DNA of 64,000 nt, from assembly GCF_002810445.1 (NCBI RefSeq), contig NZ_NEXS01000011.1, positions 248,001 through 312,000 on the forward strand, read 5' to 3'. Under the pieces are notes generated by a model that was not told the DNA's origin, ran no database searches, and worked only from the letters and a program-made list of their open reading frames with translations. The position numbers and the translations under genes were made by a program. Shown piece by piece: positions 1 to 13,095 of the stretch (the first letter of the stretch is position 1; each line of letters starts with the position of its first letter). Source of the stretch: Advenella sp. S44 (GTDB taxonomy: Bacteria; Pseudomonadota; Gammaproteobacteria; Burkholderiales; Burkholderiaceae_B).

Positions 1-365
1 ATGGGGCAATCTGGCCTGTCGTCCCCATGGCAATGGTCAGCCAAATAGGCCAGTTCATTGCGTATGGTGCGCAACTTTGCAATGTCTTCATCCAGTTCGT
101 CAATGTACTGGCGCGCCAGTTGCCGGACATCTGCGCTGTGCCGTGAGGTATCTTCCCAAAGGCCAATCAGGGTTTTGATGCGCTCAAGCGAAAATCCCAG
201 TTCGCGTGCTCGCCGGATAAAGGCAAGCATGCGCTGCTCCTGCACGGTATATTGCCGATAGCCCGAATCACTGCGATTGACGGCCCCGATCAGGCCAATT
301 TTCTCGTAATAGCGGATCATTTTGGCGCTTACACCTGTGGCGGCCGACACTTCTCCAATGTTCAC
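1..365 (-). CDS. cueR: CueR-type Cu(I)-responsive MerR regulator, 3' end cut by the window
   Basis: This is a MerR-family activator, most likely of the copper-export gene just upstream of it. The N-terminal winged-helix motif (NIGEVSAATGVSAKMIRYYE) is followed by the dimerisation helix and the start of the metal loop. Two cysteines separated by seven residues (CHGDDRPDC) match the Cu(I)-binding loop of CueR. The visible part is about 121 residues; the last few codons lie outside the window. I chose the GTG at 365 because an ATG five bases upstream is followed in its own frame by a stop, while GTG has a GGGGAG ribosome site at good distance. It lies 24 bp downstream of copA on the same strand, so the two are probably cotranscribed and autoregulated. 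Confidence 0.9.
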   Translation of the reverse strand, partial: MNIGEVSAATGVSAKMIRYYEKIGLIGAVNRSDSGYRQYTVQEQRMLAFIRRARELGFSLERIKTLIGLWEDTSRHSADVRQLARQYIDELDEDIAKLRTIRNELAYLADHCHGDDRPDCP

Positions 366-389
366 TTCATTCTCCCCGGAAGATTCCAG

Positions 390-2693
390 TCAGGCGGCAA
401 AGCGGCGCAACCGCAAGGCATTGGTCACGACAAAGACGCTGGATAGCGCCATGGCGCCGGCGGCAAAGATGGGCGACATCAATACACCATTGTAGGGATA
501 CAATACCCCGGCCGCGACCGGAATCAGCGCTGCATTATAGGCAAAGGCCCAGAACAGGTTCTGGCGAATATTGCGCATGGTCGCCCGCGACATGGCAATC
601 GCCTGCGAGACGTGTGTCAGATCGCCTGACATCAACACCACGTCCGCCGACTCCATCGCAATATCGGTACCCGATCCGATTGCAATCCCGACGTCAGCGA
701 CCGCCAGGGCTGGCGCGTCGTTAATGCCGTCGCCGACAAATGCCACCGGCCCGTGTGTCTTTTGCAGGCGCCGCACGGTATTGGCTTTGGCGTCCGGCAT
801 CACTTGCGCAACCACATCATCGATATTCAACTGACGTGCAATGGCCTGCGCCGTGCGTTTATTGTCGCCACTGACCATGACCACTTTAAGCCCCTGTTTA
901 TGCAAGGCCGCAATGGCCTGGCCAGTCGTATCACGAAGGCTGTCGGCTACGGTAACAATCGCAGCGAGCCGGCCATCGATGGCGACGTAAAGCGGCGTCT
1001 TGCCTTCATCGGCAAGCTTGTCCGCCACCGACGCAAATGCCGCAGGGTCCAGATTGTGCTGCTGCATTAAACGGTCCGAGCCGATCAGGATCTGCCGCGC
1101 TGCCACTTGCGCGCGAAGACCAAGCCCGGTCAGCGATTCAAATTTCTCCACTGGCGCCAGCAATAGTTCTTGTTTCTCTGCCGCAGCCACGATAGCGCGG
1201 GCTATCGGATGCTCGGAACGGCTTTCTGCAGCAGCCACCAATGCCAGTACCTCGTTGCGCTCGAAACCCTCTGCCAAGGTGAGGTCACTCAGCTCCGGAT
1301 AACCGCGGGTCAGCGTACCGGTTTTATCGACCGCAACCACACGCACATCCATCAGCGTTTGCAGCGCCTGGCCCTGGCGGAACAAGATACCCAATTGCGC
1401 GGCGCGGCCCGTTCCCACCATAATCGAAGTCGGTGTTGCCAGGCCCATAGCGCAGGGGCAGGCGATAATGAGCACGGCAACGGCATTGACCAGCGCAAAA
1501 CCCAAGGCCGGTTGTGGTCCAAACATCAACCATATTACAAAGGTAATTAATGCAACTGACAGAACCGCCGGGACAAACCACATGGTAATGCGATCTACGA
1601 CGGCCTGGATCGGCAGCTTTGCTCCCTGCGCCTGTTCAACCATGCGAATGATCTGCGACAGCACGGTATCGGCACCGACACCGGTAGCGCGCAGACTAAG
1701 CGCCCCGTTCTGGTTGACGGTGCCTGCCACCACTGATGCGCCGGGCATTTTTTCCACCGGCATCGGCTCGCCGCTGATCATGGACTCGTCCACGAAACTG
1801 CTGCCTGCTGTGACCTGCCCGTCAACCGGGATGCGCTCGCCAGGGCGCAATTCGATCACATCGCCGACGATGACGTGCTCAATGGGGATTTCGCTGATCG
1901 AATCGCCGCGCCGTACCCTGGCCGTCTTGGCTCGCAATCCCGCCAGTCGCCGGATAGCTTCCGACGTATTTCCCTTCGCCCGCGCTTCAAGATAGCGGCC
2001 AAGCAGCACCAACGCCACAATCACCGCCGCAGCTTCGAAGTAAACATTCACGGTGCCTTCGGGCAGCCATGCCGGAACGAAGGTGGCCACCACTGAATAT
2101 AGATAGGCCGCAGAGGTTCCCACTGCAACCAGTGAATTCATATCCGGCGCAAGACGCAGCAGCGCCGGCATCCCCTTGACGAAAAAGCGGCGTCCGGGGC
2201 CCGCAAGCACCGCGCTGGTCAAAATAAACTGGATATACCAGCTGCTTTGTGTGCCAATGGTTTGTGCGATGAACTGATGGAAAGCTGGAAATACGTGTGC
2301 ACCCATTTCCAGGATAAAGACCGGCAACGCCAGAATCACGGCAAGCAACAGATCTCGTTTGAGAGAGGTCCGCTCTTGCTGTCGTCTTTCGCCCTGCGTA
2401 GCACTGCTTTGCTGGGGATTGCGGACAATCTGCCCCTCATAGCCGGCATGCTCTAGCGCCTGAGTCAGCAGCGCCCCATCCATGCCCAAAGGAACACGCA
2501 CCTGCGCCCTTTCAGTGGCCAGGTTCACGCTCGCTGCCTGCACGCCCGGCACCGCCGCCAACGCCTTCTCAACATGGCGCACGCAAGAGGCGCAGCTCAT
2601 CCCGGCAACCGACAGTTCCATCAGACTGCTGTCGTCCTGCGCCCCGGGGACAGGATGGCCCGCTATCGCGCGGGAATTCATATTGGCACTCAT
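390..2693 (-). CDS. copA: Copper-exporting P1B-type ATPase CopA
   Basis: This inner-membrane pump exports Cu(I) from the cytoplasm. The 767 residues contain one N-terminal heavy-metal-associated domain with a CASC site (Cys34, Cys37), six to eight membrane helices, the transport motif CPC ([12 protein letters not shown]), the phosphorylation motif DKTGT, the SEHP motif typical of heavy-metal pumps and the hinge [10 protein letters not shown]. All catalytic motifs are intact and the length is normal for a one-HMA CopA. The ATG at 2693 is preceded by AAAAGGACG. A CueR-type promoter lies about 145 bp upstream, and cueR follows directly, so copper-dependent activation is the likely control. Confidence 0.96.
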   Translation of the reverse strand: MSANMNSRAIAGHPVPGAQDDSSLMELSVAGMSCASCVRHVEKALAAVPGVQAASVNLATERAQVRVPLGMDGALLTQALEHAGYEGQIVRNPQQSSATQGERRQQERTSLKRDLLLAVILALPVFILEMGAHVFPAFHQFIAQTIGTQSSWYIQFILTSAVLAGPGRRFFVKGMPALLRLAPDMNSLVAVGTSAAYLYSVVATFVPAWLPEGTVNVYFEAAAVIVALVLLGRYLEARAKGNTSEAIRRLAGLRAKTARVRRGDSISEIPIEHVIVGDVIELRPGERIPVDGQVTAGSSFVDESMISGEPMPVEKMPGASVVAGTVNQNGALSLRATGVGADTVLSQIIRMVEQAQGAKLPIQAVVDRITMWFVPAVLSVALITFVIWLMFGPQPALGFALVNAVAVLIIACPCAMGLATPTSIMVGTGRAAQLGILFRQGQALQTLMDVRVVAVDKTGTLTRGYPELSDLTLAEGFERNEVLALVAAAESRSEHPIARAIVAAAEKQELLLAPVEKFESLTGLGLRAQVAARQILIGSDRLMQQHNLDPAAFASVADKLADEGKTPLYVAIDGRLAAIVTVADSLRDTTGQAIAALHKQGLKVVMVSGDNKRTAQAIARQLNIDDVVAQVMPDAKANTVRRLQKTHGPVAFVGDGINDAPALAVADVGIAIGSGTDIAMESADVVLMSGDLTHVSQAIAMSRATMRNIRQNLFWAFAYNAALIPVAAGVLYPYNGVLMSPIFAAGAMALSSVFVVTNALRLRRFAA

Positions 2694-2837
2694 GATTGCG
2701 TCCTTTTCGAAGAAATTTGCCGTTTATTGGCCTGCTCTCGGCAGCGGCGTACGCCCTGGTCCCAGTCATCACGACCAATCCCGGCCCCTGGCTGGCTACT
2801 ATTGACAGCGCGAACGTGGTAACGGCTGATGTTCTTC

Positions 2838-2868
2838 AATATAAAGCTTACCATGATGGGAAGGTCAA
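2838..2868 (-). promoter_or_regulatory. CueR/MerR-type copper promoter of copA
   Basis: On the minus strand a -35 box TTGACC (2863-2868) and a -10 box TATATT (2838-2843) are separated by exactly 19 bp, the stretched spacing characteristic of MerR-family promoters. The spacer starts with CTTGACCTTCCC and contains the half-dyad GGTAAGCT, very like the known CueR sites at copA and cueO of enterobacteria. The transcript would have a leader of about 140 nt before the copA start. Confidence 0.85.
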
Positions 2869-3011
2869 GCGCCCCGCTGCGCCTGGTTTCAACATGCTCA
2901 AGCCGGTTTAAACTGCCTCTGGCTGAAAAAGGATTTGATGCGCCTGTATAGCGCCAGGCGCACAATATCGGTACACTGTCGCCTTTGCAACTCTTACAGG
3001 ATGCCTCTGAC

Positions 3012-3500
3012 ATGGACCTGCCCAATCATCAACTTAGCATGACTGTATTGATGACACCTGACATGGCCAATTTTTCGGGTAATGTCCACGGCGGCACCAT
3101 TCTCAAGCTGCTTGACCAGGTTGCCTACGCCTGCGCCAGCCGATATGCTGGCCGCTATGTTGTCACACTATCGGTCGATCAGGTGATGTTCCGCCAGGCC
3201 ATTCACGTGGGGGAGCTGGTCACTTTCCTGGCTTCGGTCAACTACACCGGCAATACCTCCATGGAAATCGGCATCAAAGTAGTCACGGAAAATATCCGCA
3301 GCAAGCAGATCCGCCATGCCAACAGCTGCTTTTTCACCATGGTTGCCGTGGACGACGATGGCAAAACGGTGCCAGTGCCGCCGCTGACGCCTTCAAATGA
3401 TGTCGAACATTGCCGATTTGAAGCCGCCAAAATGCGACGGACTCTGCGCCGGGAGCTTGAGCAACGGTACGGCGTGATTCACGCCACGGCCGGATCCTAG
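3012..3500 (+). CDS. Hot-dog fold acyl-CoA thioesterase
   Basis: The product hydrolyses acyl-CoA thioesters in the cytoplasm. About 162 residues form one hot-dog domain of the YciA/BACH type: the signature NFSGNVHGGTILKLLDQVAY carries the HGG turn and the acidic residue of the active site, followed by the CASRYAGRYVVTLSVD strand and a basic C-terminal helix. An in-frame TTG at 2985 would add nine residues, but the ATG at 3012 gives the usual N-terminus and has ACAGGA upstream. The gene stands alone between the divergent copA promoter and a long intergenic region. The physiological acyl chain length cannot be told from the sequence. Confidence 0.88.
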   Translation: MDLPNHQLSMTVLMTPDMANFSGNVHGGTILKLLDQVAYACASRYAGRYVVTLSVDQVMFRQAIHVGELVTFLASVNYTGNTSMEIGIKVVTENIRSKQIRHANSCFFTMVAVDDDGKTVPVPPLTPSNDVEHCRFEAAKMRRTLRRELEQRYGVIHATAGS

Positions 3501-3529
3501 AAAACCCATAGACAAATCAATAATTTAGC

Positions 3530-3558
3530 TTGACATACTCAAAAGTTACTGGTACTAT
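3530..3558 (+). promoter_or_regulatory. Near-consensus sigma-70 promoter in a gene-poor gap
   Basis: TTGACA (3530-3535) and TACTAT (3553-3558) are spaced by 17 bp, close to a perfect housekeeping promoter. There is no obvious gene immediately downstream. The first ATG (3570) opens a six-codon frame ending in TAA, and the next plausible frame is the small ORF at 4080. It may drive a long leader or a small RNA. Confidence 0.55.
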
Positions 3559-4079
3559 CGCCAGCTACCATGACGTATTTGTATTGGTAATTTGAACAGT
3601 AGTATTTTTGCAAATTATTTTTGGCAATCTATTTATTGGCAGTTTGAAATTCTGTTGGCTTGCACGCAATCGCTCGCGCATAAAAACCGGGGCATCGCCC
3701 GGCAGGCCACATACCGGAATTTGACCCCGGGTCTGGCGATCACAACGCCAAACGCCACGCTGCCGGTATGCTATACCAAATTCATACTGAATAATTATTC
3801 TTACTAAGTTTGCGGGTCCTTCTCACGACACCGCAACGCGAGACAGAACTCCATATCGTCATTGTTATATTGCTTGTGGTTGAAGGCCCGCCATACCCTG
3901 CGGAATCATCATCCCAAGTGCACAATTAACAATTTGATGCGCTATATGCCCACACTTACAAAGATTGGCGGCGCAATCATGATTCTGCAATAAATATCGG
4001 CTACGCTATGCATAGCTGAGCCGGATTATCTTCGGCGCAGAAAACCAACAACAATAATCTCATAATAAAGGAAAACATA
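3559..4079. other. Gene-poor A+T-rich intergenic stretch with a short direct repeat
   Basis: I see no convincing protein gene here. A 15-bp direct repeat (TATTGGTAATTTGAA at 3582-3596, TATTGGCAGTTTGAA at 3634-3648, two mismatches) lies just behind the promoter. Further on, CATACCGG near 3710 and CCGGTATG near 3763 could pair over a distance. No hairpin followed by a T-run was found before 4283, so a transcript from 3560 could read through to the small ORF at 4080. Confidence 0.5.
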
Positions 4080-4235
4080 ATGAAATTACTAACACGTTTT
4101 CGCCAGGAATTTGGCACACAAAACAATCACAATAACCAGCAGCATGCTGCTGTGAATACGCCCGCAAAACCGACAGGTTTCAAGCTGAGCATCGCCATGC
4201 ATCGCCCGCAAATGCGTATGCACTCGGAAAAATAA
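4080..4235 (+). CDS. Predicted 51-residue basic small protein
   Basis: The frame starts MKLLTRFRQEFGTQNNHNNQ and ends MRMHSEK. It is polar, rich in Asn, Gln, His and Lys/Arg, with no membrane segment, no cysteine and no signal peptide. Support is indirect: a good ribosome site AAAGGA eight bases before the ATG, and a strong hairpin terminator 48 bp after the stop (4283). I recognise no family. It could be a real small protein or a chance frame in a small RNA. Confidence 0.4.
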   Translation: MKLLTRFRQEFGTQNNHNNQQHAAVNTPAKPTGFKLSIAMHRPQMRMHSEK

Positions 4236-4282
4236 TTTTCTGACAGCCGTCCATAGCAGATCCCACTGCTGATCTGAAATGT

Positions 4283-4325
4283 AAAGCCCGCTGCCGGTGA
4301 TAAGACCGGTCAGCGGGCTTTTTCT
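4283..4325 (+). terminator. Intrinsic terminator
   Basis: A near-perfect stem (AAAGCCCGCTGCCGGT pairing with ACCGGTCAGCGGGCTTT, one bulge) is followed by TTTTTCTT on the plus strand. It ends the 4080 transcript. Read on the minus strand it has only a short T-run, so it may weakly serve the convergent lipoprotein gene as well. Confidence 0.8.
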
Positions 4326-4357
4326 TAAATGGCGGCTGCAGATGCAGCGGGCCAGAC

Positions 4358-4996
4358 TTATTTGACGGCGTACAGGTACAGTTCGATCCGACGATTCTGC
4401 GTGCGGCCTTCTGCGGTTGCATTATCTGCAATCGGATCGTTGGGCCCGCGCCCTTCAATGCTCATGCGGCTGGAGTTGACACCTTTTCCGCTGAGGTAAT
4501 TGACGACACTTTGCGCTCGATTAACCGAAAGCTGCTGATTGAATGCCGCTTTTCCGGTGCTGTCAGTGTGTCCTACGGATTTCAGACGCAATTGCTGGCT
4601 CTCGCTCATAGACTGCGCCAGCGCATCCAGAACCGGGAACAGCGCAGGTTTTAAATCATACTTTGCAGTGTCGAAGGTTGCGCCTTCAGGAATATTGACT
4701 TTGAGGCTGCCATCTGGCATTTTCGTGGTGGAGATGCCCAGCTCTTTGCCGCCGGCGTCATTCACGCGACCAACGATGCGATCCCAGTTATATCCGACGA
4801 TGGCACCGCCAACAGCACCAATACCGGCGCCAATGCCCGCGCTTTTGGAGGAATCTCCAATGAGTGCGCCCAGGCCTGCGCCCAGCGCTGCCCCAACACC
4901 GGTACCTGCAGCGGTATTGCCGCCTTGCGTTGCACATCCTGCCGTCAGCGCGCCGGCCACCAGTACTGCCGCGATTCGAGTTCGATGAATAATCAT
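4358..4996 (-). CDS. OmpA-like outer-membrane lipoprotein with glycine-zipper segment
   Basis: This is a predicted peptidoglycan-associated lipoprotein that tethers the outer membrane to the cell wall. The 212-residue precursor has a lipobox LTAGC with the modified Cys21, a glycine-rich zipper (about residues 30-70: GVGAALGAGLGALIG, GIGAGIGAVGGAIVG) and a C-terminal OmpA domain (about 105-210) with GHTDSTG and NRRIEL, the peptidoglycan-binding signature. The ribosome site AAGGAGAA precedes the ATG at 4996. It resembles the YiaD/OmpA lipoprotein group. It stands alone, convergent with the 4080 small ORF. Confidence 0.92.
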   Translation of the reverse strand: MIIHRTRIAAVLVAGALTAGCATQGGNTAAGTGVGAALGAGLGALIGDSSKSAGIGAGIGAVGGAIVGYNWDRIVGRVNDAGGKELGISTTKMPDGSLKVNIPEGATFDTAKYDLKPALFPVLDALAQSMSESQQLRLKSVGHTDSTGKAAFNQQLSVNRAQSVVNYLSGKGVNSSRMSIEGRGPNDPIADNATAEGRTQNRRIELYLYAVK

Positions 4997-5227
4997 TGAC
5001 TTCTCCTTATTGGATTTGTTTGCTGTACTAAAAAATCTGAATATCCAGCCTGAAAATCAGCCATATTGCATATCCTGTTCCACCCGGGCCCGACCGACAG
5101 CAATCCGACTCATTCTGTCATACGACAGAGCGGGGTGCCACGGCGCGCATCGGCAATCAGAACGGACGAGCGCGGCAACCTTGATGGTGTCAATACAATA
5201 ACCGAGCATCCGCCAAAGCGCAAGCGA

Positions 5228-6046
5228 TCATCGGGACCCTTTTATATCGTGGCAAATGCTTTGATGCAGCAGCATCACCAGCTTGCAGTCGGACTGGGTG
5301 GCCAGGCGAAAAGTGATTTGTTCGAATTGCCGGATACCGGATTGCGGGTGATTGAACTCCCTGAGGCCGCCTTCGCGTTCGACGACCACTTGCCGCGCCC
5401 ACCAATGGGCAAACACCGGACTGCCGGCCAGCAATTCATCGATGAGACCGGAGGTTTCAGCCTCATCCAGATAGGCCCCGATATCTGCACGCAATTCGGC
5501 CACGACCCGATGAGCGCGCGTTTCCCAGTCCACGACAATGTCGGGCGCCCGTGCATCCAGGAAAATAAAACGCAGGAGATTGGGTTGCGCCTGGGCACTC
5601 ATCCATCCGGCAAACACCTCGTCCAGTGCTGCATTAAACGCCAGCACATCCCAGTGCCGGTCCAGAATGTACGCAGGCGCATTGATGCTATCGACGCAGG
5701 CCTGTAGCGAGGCGGTCGGGACCGAGACCACAGCGCTGCCATGGTCCGGATCGCTGAGGTCGGCCAATTCAAACAGATAGGCGCGCTCTGCCCTGCTCAT
5801 TTGCAATACCGTGGCCAGCCGCGCCCAGACCGCGGCCGACACAGAGACATCACGCCCCTGTTCAATCCAGGTGTACCAGGTCACGCTAATATCACAAAGC
5901 TGGGCCACTTCTTCGCGGCGCAGACCCGGTGTGCGGCGGCGCTGACCGCCGGCGATCCCGGCCTGTTGCGGTGTGACTCGATCCCGGATAGTGCGCACAA
6001 ACGCACCCAGTGCCTGCTTGCGAAATGCTCCCTGTTTGTCGGCCAT
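5228..6046 (-). CDS. XRE-type helix-turn-helix regulator with MmyB-like ligand domain
   Basis: The 272-residue protein has an N-terminal HTH (about residues 10-85, with RRRTPGLRREEVAQL and VTWYTWIEQGRD) and a C-terminal MmyB-like domain (about 105-265) of the PAS-like fold that binds fatty-acid-like ligands in related actinobacterial regulators. This architecture is common and its targets are usually an adjacent oxidoreductase, but no such partner is adjacent here: metH is 35 bp upstream on the same strand and the lipoprotein is downstream. Target and ligand are unknown. Confidence 0.88.
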   Translation of the reverse strand: MADKQGAFRKQALGAFVRTIRDRVTPQQAGIAGGQRRRTPGLRREEVAQLCDISVTWYTWIEQGRDVSVSAAVWARLATVLQMSRAERAYLFELADLSDPDHGSAVVSVPTASLQACVDSINAPAYILDRHWDVLAFNAALDEVFAGWMSAQAQPNLLRFIFLDARAPDIVVDWETRAHRVVAELRADIGAYLDEAETSGLIDELLAGSPVFAHWWARQVVVEREGGLREFNHPQSGIRQFEQITFRLATQSDCKLVMLLHQSICHDIKGSR

Positions 6047-6081
6047 ACCACTCCTGCCTGGTTATGCTAGCTGACTTGCGA

Positions 6082-9858
<3,777 letters not shown>

Positions 9859-9984
9859 GTTAAGACTCGATCTAAATAGTTGAATTCAATGCAAAATTGT
9901 AGCGGATTTGCAACCGCACTACCGGCAAACCCCTGCAAACGGCTGTCAAATAGCGAGTGAGCACATGGAAAACAGGTTTGCAAC

Positions 9985-10013
9985 TGTCATGACCGGTACC
10001 AATCAATTACAAT
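9985..10013 (+). promoter_or_regulatory. Candidate promoter of the cobalamin riboswitch transcript
   Basis: TGTCAT (9985-9990) and TACAAT (10008-10013) are 17 bp apart. The -10 box is good and the -35 box poor. Transcription would start near 10020, just before the riboswitch. Confidence 0.35.
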
Positions 10014-10035
10014 TGCGCGTTCAGGGTGCATTCAT

Positions 10036-10205
10036 CATGCGGTGCATGAAGTGAATGATAAACGGGAAACAGGACACGCAATCTTGCGCTGCAACCTGTG
10101 CTGCCCCCGCAACGGTAATCAGGCTTTGGCCTGCAGCCCGACATCGGCCCTGAAACTGCCGCTGGTCTGTTGATTCGGACAGCTTCCATTCGAACCTGAT
10201 GTGCG
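10036..10205 (+). ncRNA. Cobalamin (B12) riboswitch
   Basis: The leader contains the B12-box CTGCCCCCGCAACGGTAAT (10101-10119), preceded by the GGTGCATGAAG and GGGAAACAGG segments and followed by a CCTGAAACTGCC block, in the order expected for the cobalamin aptamer. The 3' end reaches to within about 30 nt of the receptor start codon, so control of translation by hiding the ribosome site is likely. The boundaries are estimated by eye. Confidence 0.9.
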
Positions 10206-10233
10206 GGGTCGCGCATCTTTACCGGTATGACAT

Positions 10234-12111
10234 ATGACGTTCTCTCTCAACCCCATGGCGCTTGCCCTGGCGGTTCTGCCTGCCACCGTTATGGCGCAGT
10301 CTTCCCCTACGGCACTCTCTCCAGACACCCCGTTTGCTCGTCTTGACACCATTATTGCCACGCCTGCACGCGTTAGTCAGCCCCTGTCGGACGTCTATGG
10401 CGATGTCAGTGTTATCACAAACGACATGTTGCGCAATTCCGGCGCCCAGTCGCTGACCCAATTGCTTGGCCGTCAGCCACAGATACAGACTTACCAACTC
10501 GGCGGACCACAGACACTGTCGGGCATTTTCGTACGCGGCGCCAGCCCGCAACAGACCCTAGTCATGGTGGACGGCCAGCGCATCAATGATCCGGCGACCG
10601 GCAGCACCTATCTGAGCGCCATGGACCCGGCCACCATTGAGCGTGTCGAGATTTTGCGCGGTGCAGCCAGCAGCCTGTATGGTTCTGACGCCATGGGCGG
10701 CGTTGTTAATATTATTACGCGCAGTAATGAACAGGACAGGCCACTAAGTGTTTTTGGCAACATCGGCATGGGCACACACAGCCTGTTCAAGGCTGGTCTG
10801 GGCCTGTCGGGCGCCAGCAACGGATGGGACTACCGCATAGCGGGCAGCTATGCCAGCAGCGACGGTTTTAATGCGACGCGGGAAAAACTGGGAACGTTTA
10901 CCTACAATCCGGATCATGATGGCTATGAACAGGCATCCGTATCGGGTGCCCTGGGCTACACCTGGAAACCCGGCAACCGCCTGGGCGTGTCCTTTTATAA
11001 CGGCTACACACACGGCGACTTCGATAGCGGCGCCTACGATACCAACACCTTTGGCATCATGCGCCAGCAATCGGTTGCCGTCACCAGCAATAACCAGTTG
11101 ACGCGCTGGTGGGAAAGCGTGCTGCAGGTCAGCGTAAATCGCAACGTGTATGATTCACGAGCGTCATATGGCGACTCGGTGCTGGGCAGCATACAGCGCA
11201 CTTATTCGTGGCAGAATAACTTCACGCTCAACCGCCAGAACCGCTTGTCGCTGATACTGGAGCGCAAAGACGAAAGCATATTTGGCACCACCACCTACGA
11301 ACAGGACAAGCGCCACACTAACGCAGTCGGACTGATCTACCGTGGTGATTTCGATCGCCATCATATCCAGGCCAGTGTGCGCAATGACAATGTCTCGGGC
11401 TATGAGAGCAAGACGACAGGCAGCCTGAGCTATGATTTTGACATTACAGAGCAGTGGTCAGCCGGGCTTGCCGGCAACACCGGCTATCGTGTTCCCACTT
11501 TCGCCGATCTGTACACACCGCTTAGTTTTGGCTATCAAGGCAATCCGAACCTCAAACCGGAAACGTCGCGCAATATTGAATTGCGTACGTCATGGAAAAC
11601 AGATAGTACTTCGCTGTCTGTCAACGCCTGGCAAACGCGATATCGGGATCTTATCGATGGCTATGTCTGTGACCAGATGTCCAACTGCACCGCCGAGAAC
11701 GTAGACCGGGCCACAATCCGTGGTATTTCAATTAATGCAGAACATCAATTTGACAATACCGGGGTGTACGCCGGCGCAGACTTCATGAACCCCAAGGACC
11801 GTGAAACCGGCAAGCTGCTGATACGCCGCGCACGGCAGGTCTATCGAATCGGCGCAGATCATACTTTCGGTCGGGCCACAGTCGGCGCAGACTTTGTCCA
11901 TACTGGCAGACGCTATGACGACAAGGACAATACGCGGGAAAAAAGACTGGGCAGTTTTGGCGTTTTGAACCTGCGTGCCAGCTATGCGTTTAGCAAAAAC
12001 GTGGAAGCCCAGGTGTACTGGAACAATGCATTGAACAAAAAATATGAAACTTCATATGGCTACAACTCGGCCGGTTCCAATGTATTCCTGAACCTTGCGT
12101 TCCGGATGTAA
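10234..12111 (+). CDS. btuB: TonB-dependent cobalamin receptor (BtuB-like)
   Basis: This is an outer-membrane beta-barrel that imports vitamin B12 or a related corrinoid using TonB energy. The 625-residue precursor has a signal peptide ending near VMAQ, a TonB box-like DTIIATPAR, a plug domain (about 50-160; RGASPQQTLVMVDGQRIND, VEILRGAASSLYGSDAMGGV) and a 22-strand barrel to the C-terminus (LNLAFRM). The cobalamin riboswitch directly upstream supports the substrate. The start at 10234 has a weak ribosome site, consistent with riboswitch control. A periplasmic binding protein gene follows after 3 bp. Confidence 0.92.
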   Translation: MTFSLNPMALALAVLPATVMAQSSPTALSPDTPFARLDTIIATPARVSQPLSDVYGDVSVITNDMLRNSGAQSLTQLLGRQPQIQTYQLGGPQTLSGIFVRGASPQQTLVMVDGQRINDPATGSTYLSAMDPATIERVEILRGAASSLYGSDAMGGVVNIITRSNEQDRPLSVFGNIGMGTHSLFKAGLGLSGASNGWDYRIAGSYASSDGFNATREKLGTFTYNPDHDGYEQASVSGALGYTWKPGNRLGVSFYNGYTHGDFDSGAYDTNTFGIMRQQSVAVTSNNQLTRWWESVLQVSVNRNVYDSRASYGDSVLGSIQRTYSWQNNFTLNRQNRLSLILERKDESIFGTTTYEQDKRHTNAVGLIYRGDFDRHHIQASVRNDNVSGYESKTTGSLSYDFDITEQWSAGLAGNTGYRVPTFADLYTPLSFGYQGNPNLKPETSRNIELRTSWKTDSTSLSVNAWQTRYRDLIDGYVCDQMSNCTAENVDRATIRGISINAEHQFDNTGVYAGADFMNPKDRETGKLLIRRARQVYRIGADHTFGRATVGADFVHTGRRYDDKDNTREKRLGSFGVLNLRASYAFSKNVEAQVYWNNALNKKYETSYGYNSAGSNVFLNLAFRM

Positions 12112-12114
12112 ACC

Positions 12115-13095
12115 ATGTCCTGCCGCAAGCGCCCTTCTTTGCCGTTCATGACGGTTGCAAGAATCGGAACTGTGCTTGCGGCACTCTTATGCCTGTTTGC
12201 CAGCGCTGCATCCGTAGCACATGCGACACAAAAAACCGCGGTCAGCCTGTCGCCACATTTGACCGAACTCATCTATGCCGCAGGGGCTGGCGAGCATCTG
12301 CTGGGCGTTGCCCAAGACAGTAACTACCCGCCCGCTGCGGCACGCTTGCCGCAAGTGGGCAGCGGCGTGAGGCCCAATGTCGAACGAATCGCGGTGTTAA
12401 GGCCCGACGTGATTTTGGCCTGGGGCTATAAGAGTAGCCAACATCTGTACCCTGCCCTTCGCAAACTCGATATTCCGATGCATTATCAGGCGCCAGCCAG
12501 CCTGGACGCCATTATTAACGATATTGAGGAGCTGGGCGCACTGTTTGGTACTCAGGCAGCTGCGCGCGCCACCACACAGCAGTTGCGGAAAGTCGTCAGA
12601 ACCACGCGTCAGCGATACCAAAATGCGGCCAGGATAAAAACCTTCGTGATGATCAGCCAAGAGCCCCTGTATACGCTCGGCGCCAATTCGTTTGTCATTG
12701 ATGCCCTGCATGCCTGCGGTGCAGTATCGGCATTTGAAACCCTGACGACGCCAGCCCCGGTTGTCAGCCGGGAACAGCTGTTATTTGCGCAGCCCCAGGC
12801 TGTGCTCTTTGCCGCCAATGACGGCGTTGCAAACAACGACAATCACAATGACAAGATCAAAGACAGCGACAGCAGCGAACATAACAAAAACCAGATCGGT
12901 CGCTATTTTGCGGCCATGGACTTGGCACTGCAGCACGATCAACTGATCGGCATGAATCCCGACATTGTCTTTCGCCCGACAGACAGGCTGATTCGCAGCC
13001 TGCCAGCCTTATGCAGCAAGATTGACCGAATCAGGCGTCGCCTTGCTCCAGCTGCTTCTGAATCGCCTTTGCCGCCACCACGCCATCTGCCATAG
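12115..13095 (+). CDS. btuF: BtuF-like periplasmic corrinoid-binding protein
   Basis: This is a class III (helical-backbone) substrate-binding protein of an ABC importer. The 326 residues have a signal peptide (cleavage near VAHATQ) and the BtuF pattern SLSPHLTELIYAAGAGEHLLGV, VGSGVRPNVERI and RPDVILAW. Two odd points: a polar Asn/Asp-rich insertion (about residues 241-262, GVANNDNHNDKIKDSDSSEH) in the second lobe, and a C-terminal tail whose last 65 bp overlap the convergent flavoprotein gene. No BtuC or BtuD gene is next to it, so the permease and ATPase must lie elsewhere. It is cotranscribed with the receptor. Confidence 0.88.
   Translation: MSCRKRPSLPFMTVARIGTVLAALLCLFASAASVAHATQKTAVSLSPHLTELIYAAGAGEHLLGVAQDSNYPPAAARLPQVGSGVRPNVERIAVLRPDVILAWGYKSSQHLYPALRKLDIPMHYQAPASLDAIINDIEELGALFGTQAAARATTQQLRKVVRTTRQRYQNAARIKTFVMISQEPLYTLGANSFVIDALHACGAVSAFETLTTPAPVVSREQLLFAQPQAVLFAANDGVANNDNHNDKIKDSDSSEHNKNQIGRYFAAMDLALQHDQLIGMNPDIVFRPTDRLIRSLPALCSKIDRIRRRLAPAASESPLPPPRHLP

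Noticed and set aside
9902-9992. Possible further repeat array before the B12 riboswitch (GGATTTGCAACCGCAC and AGGTTTGCAACTGTCA)
   Set aside because: Only two loosely similar copies about 70 bp apart without regular period.
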